Source of the DNA: Arthonia radiata
Taxonomy: Eukaryota > Ascomycota > Arthoniomycetes > Arthoniales > Arthoniaceae
Direction of reading: 5' to 3'
NCBI GenBank assembly: GCA_002989075.1
Contig: PSQN01000003.1
Span: 62,001 to 126,000, forward strand
Length of the DNA stretch: 64,000 nt
Shown here piece after piece: positions 54,807-64,000 of the stretch. The first letter of the stretch is position 1. Every line of letters begins with the position of its first letter. The translations under genes and the position numbers were made by a program. Below the pieces are notes generated by a model, which was given only the letters and a program-made list of their open reading frames with translations, ran no database searches and was not told the DNA's origin.

Positions 54807-57370
54807 TCAGATGCTCAGTTTGCGTGCAATCTCAACAGCATCAGAATAATTCTCCTCGTCTGATACCAGAACTAGCCCCAACCCCTCGCGACGGTGCTCG
54901 CGCAGCCAAAAGTTTTGGAAGAACGCGAGCGCATTGTCAAACTTCCCCGCTTGCTCGAGCATCTGTTGAATGAACTCCCAGGTGAAATGTCGCATGCGCA
55001 TCTCGACAGCCGCAAACATGTCCCCCATCCTCAGCAGAGTGTTCTGATTATCTTCCGGCAGCAGATGAGTCCCAGCAAGTGTTGTAATAGGGGCTTCACT
55101 CTGATGCGGTCGGTTTGGAAGGTTGGTCTGGTCATTTCCACATTTGTTAGGAATGTCGACGAGTTTATTTTGTGAGCTTGAGGGCGTTTCCACTGCCGCT
55201 GGGGCGGCGTAATGCTGCTGCGCCAAGTAGAAGAGGTACCGCTCGTAGATTGCCACACGCAGCTGCGTGTTGCTCTCCGCAATCCAGCCACAGTCCCGCA
55301 CGCTTCGCATTAGTACTGCAAAGCCTTCGAGCGGATATCGTGTGATTTCCCTGAGCACGTCGACCTGCATCGTCACTGCTAATTGTTCCAATACCCAGAA
55401 TTGTAAGGACTGCCGTATTGGGGCCCAGGCCGAAGATAGGGAGGTCTCAATGCGCACTTGGATTGCGATCATGCGGCAAGCGTAGTCGAGACCCTGGATC
55501 TGTAGAGCGGCGGAAGGGGTCGCATCACTTGCAAGGTTTTTCGCGTCGTAAAGGATACCCAAGAATATTGAGAGAATCTTTGAAGGCTCGAATCGATGGT
55601 TCAAAGCTTTGTCGACGCTCTTTTCGGTCGTTATGAAGTTGACTTCTTCGTAGTGTGAAATGAGTGGGATACAGGCTACTGCCTTCTCCCCGAACGGAGT
55701 CTTGCCCAGCGTAGCCATGTGAGAAGCACATGCCTCGCATGGCATACATTCGGATACGACGTCTGTTTCTGGAAAACCACCAAAGACTAGTGAAAATGGC
55801 CTAGGGGAGAGGGATCCAGGAGTTGGAAAGCCACCCGCTGTCTGCGTGTCATGATGTGGTCATTTCAAAACAATAGCTAGTTGCCGGTCTTCATCATCAC
55901 ATACGCAACACCAGCCAGTATACTGCCGCTCCTTGATGCTCATCGCAGACGGAATAGGTTTTTGATACCCTTTAGTCAATAGAAGTCTCTCGCTAGGTTC
56001 CCCGCTGCTTCCAGAAGACAGTGAGCTCCTTGTGCTTGTAGCGACCGGCGAGCAGGATTCCAGTCCGGAAGGAACACCACGATGCCGACTGCCTCTTCCA
56101 ATGTCTGGAGAGACCGGGCTTAAAAGCGCTGGTGACCGCACATCGGTCTTTGCACCAAGTAAGACACGGGCGGCTGCATCATTGATGATGATGCGCTTCC
56201 ACGCAGAGGCCAAAAGGCGCTTCGCAGTCTCCAGTTGGAGGGATGAATAGCTTTTGGCATGAGCTTCGCGCAGCTGCTCTTGCAAACTACTCAGCGAGGT
56301 TTCTCGTCCATCCATGGCAACATCGCGGCCTAAGGCGTCTACGATCTCGGAAACTAACGCCTTGGCTCGAACGCCTTCATCGACCAGATTGAGAGGAATC
56401 GTTTCAAACTCGGATGGGATCAGTGCGCGAATCCACTCAGAAATTGTTGGCTCTGGCCGCGGATTTGAGCAGTCATCAAGACAGTGTTCAGAAGCTCGTC
56501 ATCGTCGAATATACGGTCAACGAGGGTCTTGTCGCACCGACCTTCGAAGATGTCGTTCAGACTGGTTCTTTCTCCCCCGCGAAGGGCGATTTGAGTAGCG
56601 TCTATCTTGCTGCGGACAGGGACCGAGACTTGGAGGATATCTTGCCAAAAAACCTTTGGAAGGGCGTGCCATAAAGTTTTATCATCGAGTATGAGCTGAT
56701 CCTTATCGTTGGGCAGCAGGCTTCGGAAGCAGCCCTTCGCCTGCAGAATGTGATTACTTCCCGACAGTGCGTCGCAAAAGATGAAGAGACAGTCAGGCAC
56801 GATAGCAAACACAGCCATGCCGACGGAAATATCGCAGTCAGTCGGCCCAACAGGCTGATGGTCAAGGATGGCAACAACGCAAGCCTTGCCATGAGTCCCG
56901 ATCCGACTGATTCCCTCTGAGAACTCCTGGATGGTTCGTCTGGCAATCAACCCGTCCGTAAATAGCAGCCACATGTCCGACCTTTCGAGTTCGCGCCGAG
57001 CTGAGACGTCCTCGGTCAACGTGGTCGGCAACGTGCCAAAGGACGGCGACAGCTGGTTTAAATTTTCATCATCTGTGCGTATTGGACGGTGAGCTTGCCC
57101 GCTCCAGGGCAAGACAACGGGACACACGCGATTTGACCCTGCTGACCCTTGACAGATCTTCGTCACGGCAGCGCATTCCTGTTGTAAGATTGCGCCCGTA
57201 GTACTGGTGGACACATCGACTGCGATGGATAGCGAGCATTCGGCGACGCGTTTGCACACCTCGCGCTCGCTCAATTTTGGCTCACTAGCCACAGCCACGA
57301 CTCGTGTCTCGGGTGTCCTTGCTGGGCTGGTAGGGCGGAGATTGGCTGAGTAGGTGATTAAATAACGCAT
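54807..57370 (-). CDS. Large VWA-domain protein with cysteine-rich middle, one frame change
   Basis: The first part, from ATG 57370, contains a von Willebrand A-like start with a metal-site pattern DxSxS (LSIAVDVSTSTTGAIL) and the later strand MWLLFTDGLIARRTI. At about 56430 the frame changes by one base to EPTISEWIRALIPSEFETIP, which continues as a helical region and a serine-rich linker. A good intron (55842-55904, GTATGT ... CAG) removes an in-frame TGA and joins TGWCC to a stretch leading to SECMPCEACASHMATLG, a possible zinc-binding cluster. The final 300 residues (IQGLDYACRMIAIQVR ... AVEIARKLSI) are helical and unknown. I think these pieces are one gene of roughly 830 residues. They could also be two genes meeting at 55.8 kb. 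Confidence 0.55.
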
Positions 57371-57940
57371 TTGTCGAGTTTGAATAATCCCACCTACCTG
57401 CGAGACGACCTGAGAGCGATCTCTCCCGCCAATGTTTCATGTCGAGCGGTAGCACTACGATAACATGAAGTCTGAGAAATATACAGAGTATACAGCTTGC
57501 GTCCTTGAACTGGCTACGAGCAACTCCAGACTAGACTGATATCGTGATTGACGACGAGCCGCGAGGCTTGCTTGCTCCTATGCTGCGCAGCACGAAGTAG
57601 ATATAACCTTAGAGGTAAGGCTCGAATGAGGCACGACAGAGTGGCGGAGCCTAAGTAATGACTCGCTTGTACCAGTACTTTGACGCCTATTCCGACATAG
57701 TGTAGGCAACTGGAAGGTTGCATCATAACGGCCGTCAAGCGCATCCGAAAAAGGTAGTGCAACGCTTACGGACGGTGTATGTATCAAATTAGCAGACACA
57801 TCCCAGCGATTTGCGAAGGCAAGGAAGGCACGATGAGACTTGTACAGCGGTATGCTGACCGAACCCCTGAAGTATCTGAATGTTCATTTGAAGATTGGTG
57901 TAAGTTCAATTTCACTGTATGCTGACTAACAATATCATCG
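57371..57940. other. Intergenic stretch, no gene seen
   Basis: Promoter side of the VWA gene and terminator side of the CorA-like gene, both minus strand. Frames at 57514-57799 lack motifs. Confidence 0.4.
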
Positions 57941-59590
57941 CTAAACATGCGACGCGGTGTGGTTCCCTAGTGGTATTGTGGCATTATCGTAAATCCTGCG
58001 CGCATATCGCTGCATCTTTCTCTCTTCTTCTCGTCTATATAGCCAATAGAATAGGAACGCGATCGCCGTGGTTGGGACAGTGAGACAAACCCAGATCCAG
58101 ATGTTGCTCACATTGGAGAGGTATCCGCTTTGCGTAAAGAATGGTGTAGCGAGCAGAGCCGCAAACGATGTGCCAGGCAGAAACACCAGAGTCAGCAGCG
58201 CAATAGTCTTCATGGATATGCTGTCCTTCTTCATGTCTTCCGCAAGCTTTTGCGACTGCAGTGCAATTTCTCTTGAGTAGCTCGTTTCTTCACGTTGGGC
58301 GTTCATGATCTCGTGCATCTTGATGCTGTTTGTCACCATTCGGCGGTCGTAATCGATTTGGATGCGATTGAACAACTAGTCGGTGATTAGAGATAACCAG
58401 TACAAACAGTTCCTCGAGCTTACCAGAGCCAGAATGTTCTTGAGTTTCTTCTCAAGTTCTTGAGCGAGGAATCTCGTCGCTTCAAACTGACCATATATCT
58501 CATCCCAGGCACTTCTCGATTGATTTTCAGTGCGCTCGCGACCCTGGAGCCGCTCGACGAGGAATTTCAGCGTGCTCAAGATCGAAGCCAGCTCAGAATC
58601 TTATCGACGGAGATGAGCGGCCGTCGCATGCAATGCCTTGTTCAATGTTGCGAAGTACGTGGTGTTGTCACCACTAACATTGCGGTCAACCTCTTCCTGC
58701 AAAGTCTTCTCGTGCTCAACAAGCTGATCATTGATACTTTGCAAGGCGTTGGTCCACCATCGTGAGGCGCTGGAGAAAATGGTTAAGTGGACATCCTCGG
58801 AGTCAAACATACTTTCTTTGCCTGCGTGGCTTTTCAGTACTTCCTGGACACGCTGTCGTGGCTCCTCGATCAATTTTCCGTATCTGCCATCAAGGAAGTT
58901 GAACACGCACAAAGACATAGCGTTGGTCCTTCTGCATATGGACAGGTGGACAGCCACATGGGAGCCCCGGATGTCGACAGGGGCATGTCCTTGCCCAGTA
59001 TCAGCTGCGCCTGGGCGCGATAGATGTAGATAATTGAAAGCATTCATTTGGTTGTTCCCAGCTGTGCTGTTTGTATGTTGGCCCTGAGTATCATTGCAAT
59101 TGACTTGCACGCGAATCGGTACCAGATACCATACTGAGCACGTATTGTGTTTACGATAGAATCTGCGGGTAGCCGGTAAGTAGGATCTCGAGAGAGCATA
59201 CAAGAAGCCCACATCCAGGTCACACCTAGCCGATAGGAAGCGCAACGTCTCTCGTGAGATTCGGAGCTTGTTTGTATTCTGCGCATCGAAGGTTGCGATC
59301 CCTCCTCCAGCACTGATCTTACTGATGAAGAAGGCTTCTAGCTTTTGTCTCTCATCAGTCAGAAGCCCGCGGAGATCATTTTGATCCGCGAATTTTCGTT
59401 TGGGTCCATCCGAATCCGCCTTCTGCACCAGCGTGGTAACACGAGACGTAGAGGTGAGCAACGTGTCGTCAAAGTGTTGGAGGCTATTGCCGATCGCCTC
59501 GACATGGTGCAATGTTAGATCAAGCCGTGGATTGGTTCTGAGCCACTCTCGCCAATCTGGACTACAGCTGGGTGCCTGGACTGCAGACAT
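57941..59590 (-). pseudogene. CorA-like divalent-cation transporter with one in-frame TAA
   Basis: Exon 1 is 58424-59590 and exon 2 is 57941-58375, with a 48-base phase-0 intron (GTAAGC ... ACTAG). The C-terminus is typical of fungal CorA-like proteins: a helix (EIALQSQKLAEDMKKDSISM), then KTIALLTLVFLPGTSFAALL, ATPFFTQSG, and the second membrane helix WIWVCLTVPTTAIAFLFYW followed by a basic tail. The N-terminal soluble half includes LRISRETLRFLSARCDLDVG. TAA at 58601-58603 interrupts exon 1 between AAHLRR and DSELASILSTLKFLVE. CAA-to-TAA would explain it, and no intron can remove it. Without it the protein would be 533 codons long. Confidence 0.7.
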
Positions 59591-59834
59591 CAAGGCTTTG
59601 ATCCTGCTTGCTCAACATCACCCACTCAAACACCAAGCCAGATTCATAAGGTAGGAAGAGTAAACCAGAGCCGCACATGCGCGACGAATGCTGCAAGCAT
59701 CGTGGCTGTGATTGCCTGGTTGCACAGCATCTGCAGCCCAGCCTCGCGCCCAGCAAGCCACAAGGACCGTCATCAGGCAAACGTACAGGACACCTACACA
59801 GACATAGTTTTCACGAGTTGGGGCGACAATCACG

Positions 59835-60773
59835 ATGTCCAAGAGGCTCAAAAAATTCTTCAACGCGGAATGGGCGTCGCCCAGTTCACCAAATCCTCCT
59901 GAAACACAAGCGCGTCACCCTAGCAACGCCGCTAGCCAACCCTCACGGCCGGACCGCACGCCCAGCAGTTCCGCGAAACAAACCTCCTCCGCCAACGCAG
60001 ACGCTCGCTCCTTTGACTCCACATCCAGGAGCACCAGCGCTGAAATAGCGGGCGTTCCGCTTACTCCCGCCAGTAGCTCCAATTCCTCTCAGGAGAGCGT
60101 CCCCACGAGCTCAAGTCGCACGCGCAAGTTCTCCACTCGCTTCGATGCGTCATGGACGTCACCCGCGCCAAACACAAAAGACCCGCAAGAGCAGGACGAC
60201 AAAGATCGACTTGAAGAAGTCCCGGAGTCCCCGAGGCCCAATGACAATGCGATAGAGGCCTCCGAGGTTTATGACCTCCTACAGGAGCTGCCAGGATCAT
60301 TCTCCAACAGCGCAGAGTACAGTACCGGTCTGCCGTATGAGCTAGCAACTGACAGCACGGCGCACGAGCCCAGTCAATCGTATTATCATATAAGAGCAGC
60401 AGAGAGCTTCACGCCAGGAAGTCTTGCCAGTAGCACGGCCACGCCAAGCTATGGATACCAAGCGGGGGAAGCCGCAGTACATCCACCCACCGGATACGGC
60501 ACTGCGTCGCCGCCGGTATCTCTACCGTCAGGCACAGCTAACGAGTCCGGTATGCATCGGCCGCAGGGCCATCCGCACGAGCGGATGCTATACACTGACA
60601 CTCCACTCTTCACCGTCGAAATAGATACCGAGCCATCAGTACGCAGTGCACGTCGCCAGGCTGCCGCACTGGCTGCTAAACAGACTCGCCTCTCGGACAA
60701 GTCAAGACGAGCGCGAAAGAGCTTGCTTGATGCGATCGGATTCCGAGGCCGGACGTGTCCAGGGATGGCATGA
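59835..60773 (+). CDS. Disordered hypothetical protein, 312 residues
   Basis: ATG 59835 gives MSKRLKKFFNAEWASPSSP, followed by low-complexity S/T/P-rich sequence, an acidic stretch (DPQEQDDKDRLEEVPESP), VYDLLQELPGSFSN, and a basic end QAAALAAKQTRLSDKSRRA. A repeated mini-motif occurs: KFFNAEWASP near the start and RFDASWTSPAP near residue 105. The protein is probably an adaptor or regulator. No family was recognised. A splice near 60700 could add a different last exon containing the YSSSSTR motif at 60838-60909. The upstream 240 bases are shared with the CorA-like gene (divergent). Confidence 0.6.
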   Translation: MSKRLKKFFNAEWASPSSPNPPETQARHPSNAASQPSRPDRTPSSSAKQTSSANADARSFDSTSRSTSAEIAGVPLTPASSSNSSQESVPTSSSRTRKFSTRFDASWTSPAPNTKDPQEQDDKDRLEEVPESPRPNDNAIEASEVYDLLQELPGSFSNSAEYSTGLPYELATDSTAHEPSQSYYHIRAAESFTPGSLASSTATPSYGYQAGEAAVHPPTGYGTASPPVSLPSGTANESGMHRPQGHPHERMLYTDTPLFTVEIDTEPSVRSARRQAAALAAKQTRLSDKSRRARKSLLDAIGFRGRTCPGMA

Positions 60774-60837
60774 TGTATCACGTGTTATGGGAACACATGA
60801 CGGAGATTCAGGTACGGCCGACGGGACTGTGGGAAAG

Positions 60838-61107
60838 TACAGCTCCTCGTCAACTCGGATGAATAGCGCGCCCGAGGGGTCCTACGACAAATACTATCAC
60901 TCAGAATAAGGCCATCACAACAATAGCGCGGGGGAACTGCTCTTTCGCGTCGATACTAGCGATATAGTGGGCTCGCACGGGTTTTACAAAGGGGAAGGCT
61001 CGAGAGACGGTGCCGATATCCTTGCTGTTGGCATTGATATCGCATGAATCGTGAGTAATTGAATCGCTCTCGGGCGCGCTATCCACCCGAGTTGACGAGG
61101 AGCTGTA
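60838..61107. repeat. Inverted repeat with 39-base arms and a 192-base loop
   Basis: The left arm 60838-60876 and right arm 61069-61107 are reverse complements with two mismatches in 39. Both arms lie in open frames of opposite strands coding YSSSSTR(M/V)(N/D)SAPE. Both mismatches change an amino acid. Confidence 0.8.
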
Positions 61108-61195
61108 TGGTGGGGAGGGAGATGCCGGTGCCGACGTCGACGCTGAGGGAGTAGGGGGGCTGGATGGAGGCTGGGCCCGCGGAAGTTCTAGAGGT
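60901..61195 (-). CDS. Possible small hypothetical gene or exon
   Basis: The minus-strand frame reads PRAQPPSSPPTPSASTSA, PSPPYSSSSTR, VDSAPESDSITHDSCDINAN, VSRAFPFVKPVRAHYIASI and ends at 60901. It has no in-frame ATG at the start, so it would be a last exon. It shares the inverted-repeat motif with the plus-strand sequence at 60838, which supports a coding origin of the repeated block. Low confidence. Confidence 0.3.
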
Positions 61196-61514
61196 GTTGG
61201 GAACAGAAGTGTATGGACGGAAGTGAATCACTCATAGTGGGCATGAATTAGAAGGTCACCGTTCGTAACCTCATCGTACTTTGAAGTTTCAAAAGTTCCA
61301 TGACTGTGATCGTCTCACATTGTTATTGTTGTTATAGAGCTAGGCTATTTAAGATCGTGGAGCTAATGGCTCCTGCGCAGCAAATGTTGGGGCTGCAATA
61401 CTCGAGCTGCGAGTGGTGTGATTGCTCCTCATGCTATAGATAACAGAGTCACTCTATGCGATCTATGCGTGTCCTTCGCGTCTTTCGGGAACCGCGCGGA
61501 CGCACATGATCTGC
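61196..61514. other. Intergenic stretch, no gene seen
   Basis: AT-richer spacer with short runs such as TGTTATTGTTGTTAT near 61320. No gene or RNA was recognised. Confidence 0.4.
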
Positions 61515-62202
61515 TTATCCGACCTGGTAGTCCGGAAAGCACACGGGATGAAACAACTTTGCGTCCTTCTCAGGCCCACTCAACTTAATAGTCTCGATGC
61601 TGATCTCGGTAGTATGATCCCAATCTATAGTGAAAGCCATGCGCTCCTTGCTCTCGTACGGCGCCTTGAACTCGACATTCTCAAGCTCGCGGGGATCAAT
61701 TTCGGCTTCATCAGGCCACTTGATCTCGTGTTCCTGTACGTATGCTGTCCACCTAGCGACGTGGGTGGCGTACTGTGTGTATTGTCAGCTGGGTCACACA
61801 CTTCTAAATGGGCATGTCAGCGGAGACTGACGTTGCGAGCGAACTGTTTCGCATCGTCCAAGGACGTGAACGCAGCAGTGTTACGAAGTGACACTCGTCC
61901 TGAGTACTTATAGTCTTCCGCAAGCCACTCTTCCTTGACGATGTAGACATGGGTCGGAGCAGAAGCAGACGAGCTGACATCTTCAGCTTCATCGGCCTTG
62001 CGTTTCTTAGGCTACGGGGAAGTAGACGCTACGACACATTAGATGTGCGGCTTAACCCCGCGTCAATTTACTGACCTTCAGACTCTGCTTCATGGGCCGC
62101 GATAGGGACTACGAGGTTGCTGTGATGTTCCGCAGTGTTCTTGACCGGTCCAGCAACAGGCGACTCGTCGGCAGCGCGTACGTTGGATGTGCTCTCGGCC
62201 AT
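61515..62202 (-). CDS. Small nuclear-type hypothetical protein, possible in-frame TAG
   Basis: Exons 62076-62202, 61832-62028 and 61515-61772 join in phase to 193 codons plus stop. Exon 1: MAESTSNVRAADESPVAGP. Exon 2: PKKRKADEAEDVSSS (a nuclear localisation signal), then THVYIVKEEWLAEDYKYSGR, FTSLDDAKQFARN. Exon 3: YATHVARWTAYVQEHEIKWP, ELENVEFKAPYESKERMAF and FHPVCFPDYQVG. TAG at 62012-62014 sits just before PKKRK. A different intron (donor GTAGTC inside exon 1, acceptor CCCGTAG) would remove it in phase, so it may not be a real stop. No family was recognised. The last two exons are clearly coding. Confidence 0.55.
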
Positions 62203-62586
62203 GATAGCAGCGTTTTGTCGACGCCAGCAAACGGGACTCTGATTTCCGCGTTTCGAAGCTTGAGCAAGGACGGGCGAGGAGCTGAAAAGCCAGAACTTTA
62301 TGTCAAAACATCGACAAACGCGAAAAGTGGGTCCAGTAGGCAGCAGCAGGCAGCAAACGGTCGCATGTGGATCCGTTGTTGGGACTGGTGTGAGATGACG
62401 CGATCGCTGGCGTAGGATGCTTGGTGAGAAAAAGCCACCTCAGCGAGGCCCTGCTGGCGCTCCACTTCAGTGCTCGTTCGTATGCTCTCTTCGTGAGACG
62501 AATCCATCAGGACGCCCACCGCACCCAGGGAAGGTGGTGCACTACATCGCAAAGCGGCCTTTTCACAGCTCTCAACACATCAACTT

Positions 62587-64000
62587 TCACTCGATGTCCG
62601 ATGGCAGCCGCTTCTGCAGCCCCGAGCTCTCGTCCTCAGCGAGCGCATTCCACACAAACCTCTCGGCCTGCTTCGCTTCCACGTTGCCATCGTGCCCTTG
62701 CTTCACCATCTGTCCCACAAGCCACATGAGCTTCCCCTTCTTCTTGCCCTCCGTCTTGCGCAGCTCCTGCTTCGCCTTCTCCGCTATTCCCTCGTTGTCT
62801 GCTATGACCTCCGCAGCTAGCTTCTCGTACTTCTCCTCACTCAGTTGCTGGTACCAGAGCCACTCCTCGGTGATCATGGAATCGACGCGGTCGACAGCTA
62901 CACTCGCCATCAAGTTCGCGGCCTCGTCATTGTCAGGATGCACAAACATCTCATGAGCATGCGGTAGACGACATACTTCCAGTAGTAATCTCGCTGACCG
63001 CTGCGTGATGTTTTCTTCCAGTAGAAAGACCAGAATCCCTGCCAGAGTGTGCGAGCCCAGCACAGGTTGGACACCGAATCTCTCGGGTGGGTCCGACCCC
63101 ATTTCGTCCAGCGTATAGCAGTATGGAAAAGGGAGATCTCGAGCCGCCAGAAAGGTAGGCAGCTCCATGAGCACCCAATTGCTTACCAGTTTCCCGGCGC
63201 GGTGGTAGATCTCGGAGAGATCGTAGTTGGCAGAGGTGTTATCGAGTGTATAATGGATGTGGTGGAGGGTGGAGAAGTAGAACTCGAGCCTCTCGCCATC
63301 GTCCAGCGAGACCAGCGTCTTCGCGTCTTTCATGCTCAGTTCATGCAGCCCTTTCGTCGAAGTGAGTCGCTTGATGACCTCTGTCGGCGTCTTTGGCAGA
63401 GTCTTCTTCATATGATCCACAAGATCCCGCCCGATATTTAAAGGCTCCAGATCAGGATCAGGCATATACCGATAGTCGACCTCACCCTCCTTCCCTCTCA
63501 ACCGTCTCGTGCTCGTCGCACCCAGCGTCCAGCCCCTCGTCTCACCTTCAATGACCCCACCAGACTCCAGCACAACAATCTGCCGATCTCGCTCCGCATT
63601 GATCGCATCCTCCACAGCCTTGATACTACTCAAATTCTTGATCTCTGTCCGCTGGCCCAACCCTTTGACACCGTCATACTCCAGCTGTCCTTGCTCTCCC
63701 CTCCGGCGTACGGACACATTGACATCACATCTCAACCCGCCCATTTCCATGCCCGTACTGTTCGCACCCACGCTCTGCAGCAGACTCTGTGTCTTCTTGA
63801 CGACCGCCGCAGCCGTCTTTGCGCTCTTGATCTCAGGCCTTGTGATGATCTCGACAAGCGGCACGCCCGCCCTGTTGAAATCAAGCAGATACGTATCCGG
63901 GGGCTGCAGCACCGTCTTCGCCGTGTCTTGCTCGAGCTGCACTTGTTTGATGCCTATCGTGATCTCTTTCGCTTCACCACTAGGTATGTCCCCCGGCTCC
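62587..64000 (-). CDS. PET112: Glutamyl-tRNA(Gln) amidotransferase subunit B, mitochondrial (GatB/PET112), partial
   Basis: GatB, with GatA and a third subunit, converts Glu-tRNA(Gln) to Gln-tRNA(Gln) in mitochondria. The gene runs off the right edge; its frame is open to 64000. Visible blocks: KQVQLEQDTAKT, LLDFNRAGVPLVEIITRPEI, NSTGMEMGGLRCDVNVSVR, TEIKNLSSIKAVEDAINAER, TRRLRGKEGEVDYRYMPDPD, NWVLMELPTFL, and the tail YqeY-like region ending FVWNALAEDESSGLQKRLPS. About 470 residues are seen. The missing part is the N-terminal portion. No damage seen. Confidence 0.93.
   Translation of the reverse strand, partial: EPGDIPSGEAKEITIGIKQVQLEQDTAKTVLQPPDTYLLDFNRAGVPLVEIITRPEIKSAKTAAAVVKKTQSLLQSVGANSTGMEMGGLRCDVNVSVRRRGEQGQLEYDGVKGLGQRTEIKNLSSIKAVEDAINAERDRQIVVLESGGVIEGETRGWTLGATSTRRLRGKEGEVDYRYMPDPDLEPLNIGRDLVDHMKKTLPKTPTEVIKRLTSTKGLHELSMKDAKTLVSLDDGERLEFYFSTLHHIHYTLDNTSANYDLSEIYHRAGKLVSNWVLMELPTFLAARDLPFPYCYTLDEMGSDPPERFGVQPVLGSHTLAGILVFLLEENITQRSARLLLEVCRLPHAHEMFVHPDNDEAANLMASVAVDRVDSMITEEWLWYQQLSEEKYEKLAAEVIADNEGIAEKAKQELRKTEGKKKGKLMWLVGQMVKQGHDGNVEAKQAERFVWNALAEDESSGLQKRLPSDIE

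Noticed and set aside
55745-55905. Premature TGA at 55860 in the VWA gene
   Set aside because: A normal intron (GTATGT donor, CAG acceptor, 63 bases, phase 0) removes it.
171-62202. Reassignment of TAG to an amino acid
   Set aside because: Clear genes end at TAG (formamidase at 24796, hypothetical protein at 16430, array 2 unit B at 43374), so TAG works as a stop here.

Overview
The window looks like a piece of a filamentous ascomycete genome (Pezizomycotina, perhaps Dothideomycetes). The signs are many short introns (about 45-75 bases) with GT...CTGAC/CTAAC...AG signals, a UsgS-type membrane protein, an Inp1-type peroxisome protein, HET and NACHT proteins, and compact conserved genes on both strands. 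The species call is an inference. No rRNA, no convincing tRNA, no CRISPR array and no recognisable transposon or virus-like element was seen.

Layout. At the left end lie a HET-domain gene (171-1312) and the DNA primase small subunit (2011-3668). Two small genes of an LPxELQ (F-box-like) family follow. From 8.3 to 13.9 kb there is a minus-strand tandem array of five diverged copies of an unrecognised three-module gene. A gene-poor stretch runs to 16.4 kb. From 16.4 to 28.6 kb is a conserved housekeeping block: a hypothetical protein, a DUF1917 protein, a NADAR protein, RPN12, DPH7/RRT2, SRP14, formamidase and UsgS. A NACHT/STAND (NLR-like) gene fills 29.4-33.5 kb, followed by sparse sequence with a small zinc-finger gene, two more LPxELQ genes and INP1 (38.2-40.3 kb). 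From 41.1 to 50.4 kb there is a plus-strand tandem array of seven copies plus a remnant of a second unrecognised family. Its members share intron positions and a constant NVRD exon end. Two LPxELQ genes, dihydrolipoyl dehydrogenase, a VWA-domain protein, a CorA-like transporter, a disordered protein, a small nuclear-type protein and mitochondrial GatB (running off the window) complete it.

How it fits together. The housekeeping genes serve replication priming, proteasome lid assembly, diphthamide synthesis, ER targeting, mitochondrial metabolism and mitochondrial tRNA charging. They show no shared pathway. The accessory part is where the novelty lies: two unrelated tandem arrays, adjacent pairs of LPxELQ genes, a HET gene and an NLR-like gene.

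Several otherwise well-kept genes carry a single in-frame TAG or TAA and none a TGA. Most of these fit CpA-to-TpA change, as RIP makes, though read-through, missed introns or strain-specific null alleles are not excluded. Exon coordinates were worked out by hand from splice signals and reading phase.
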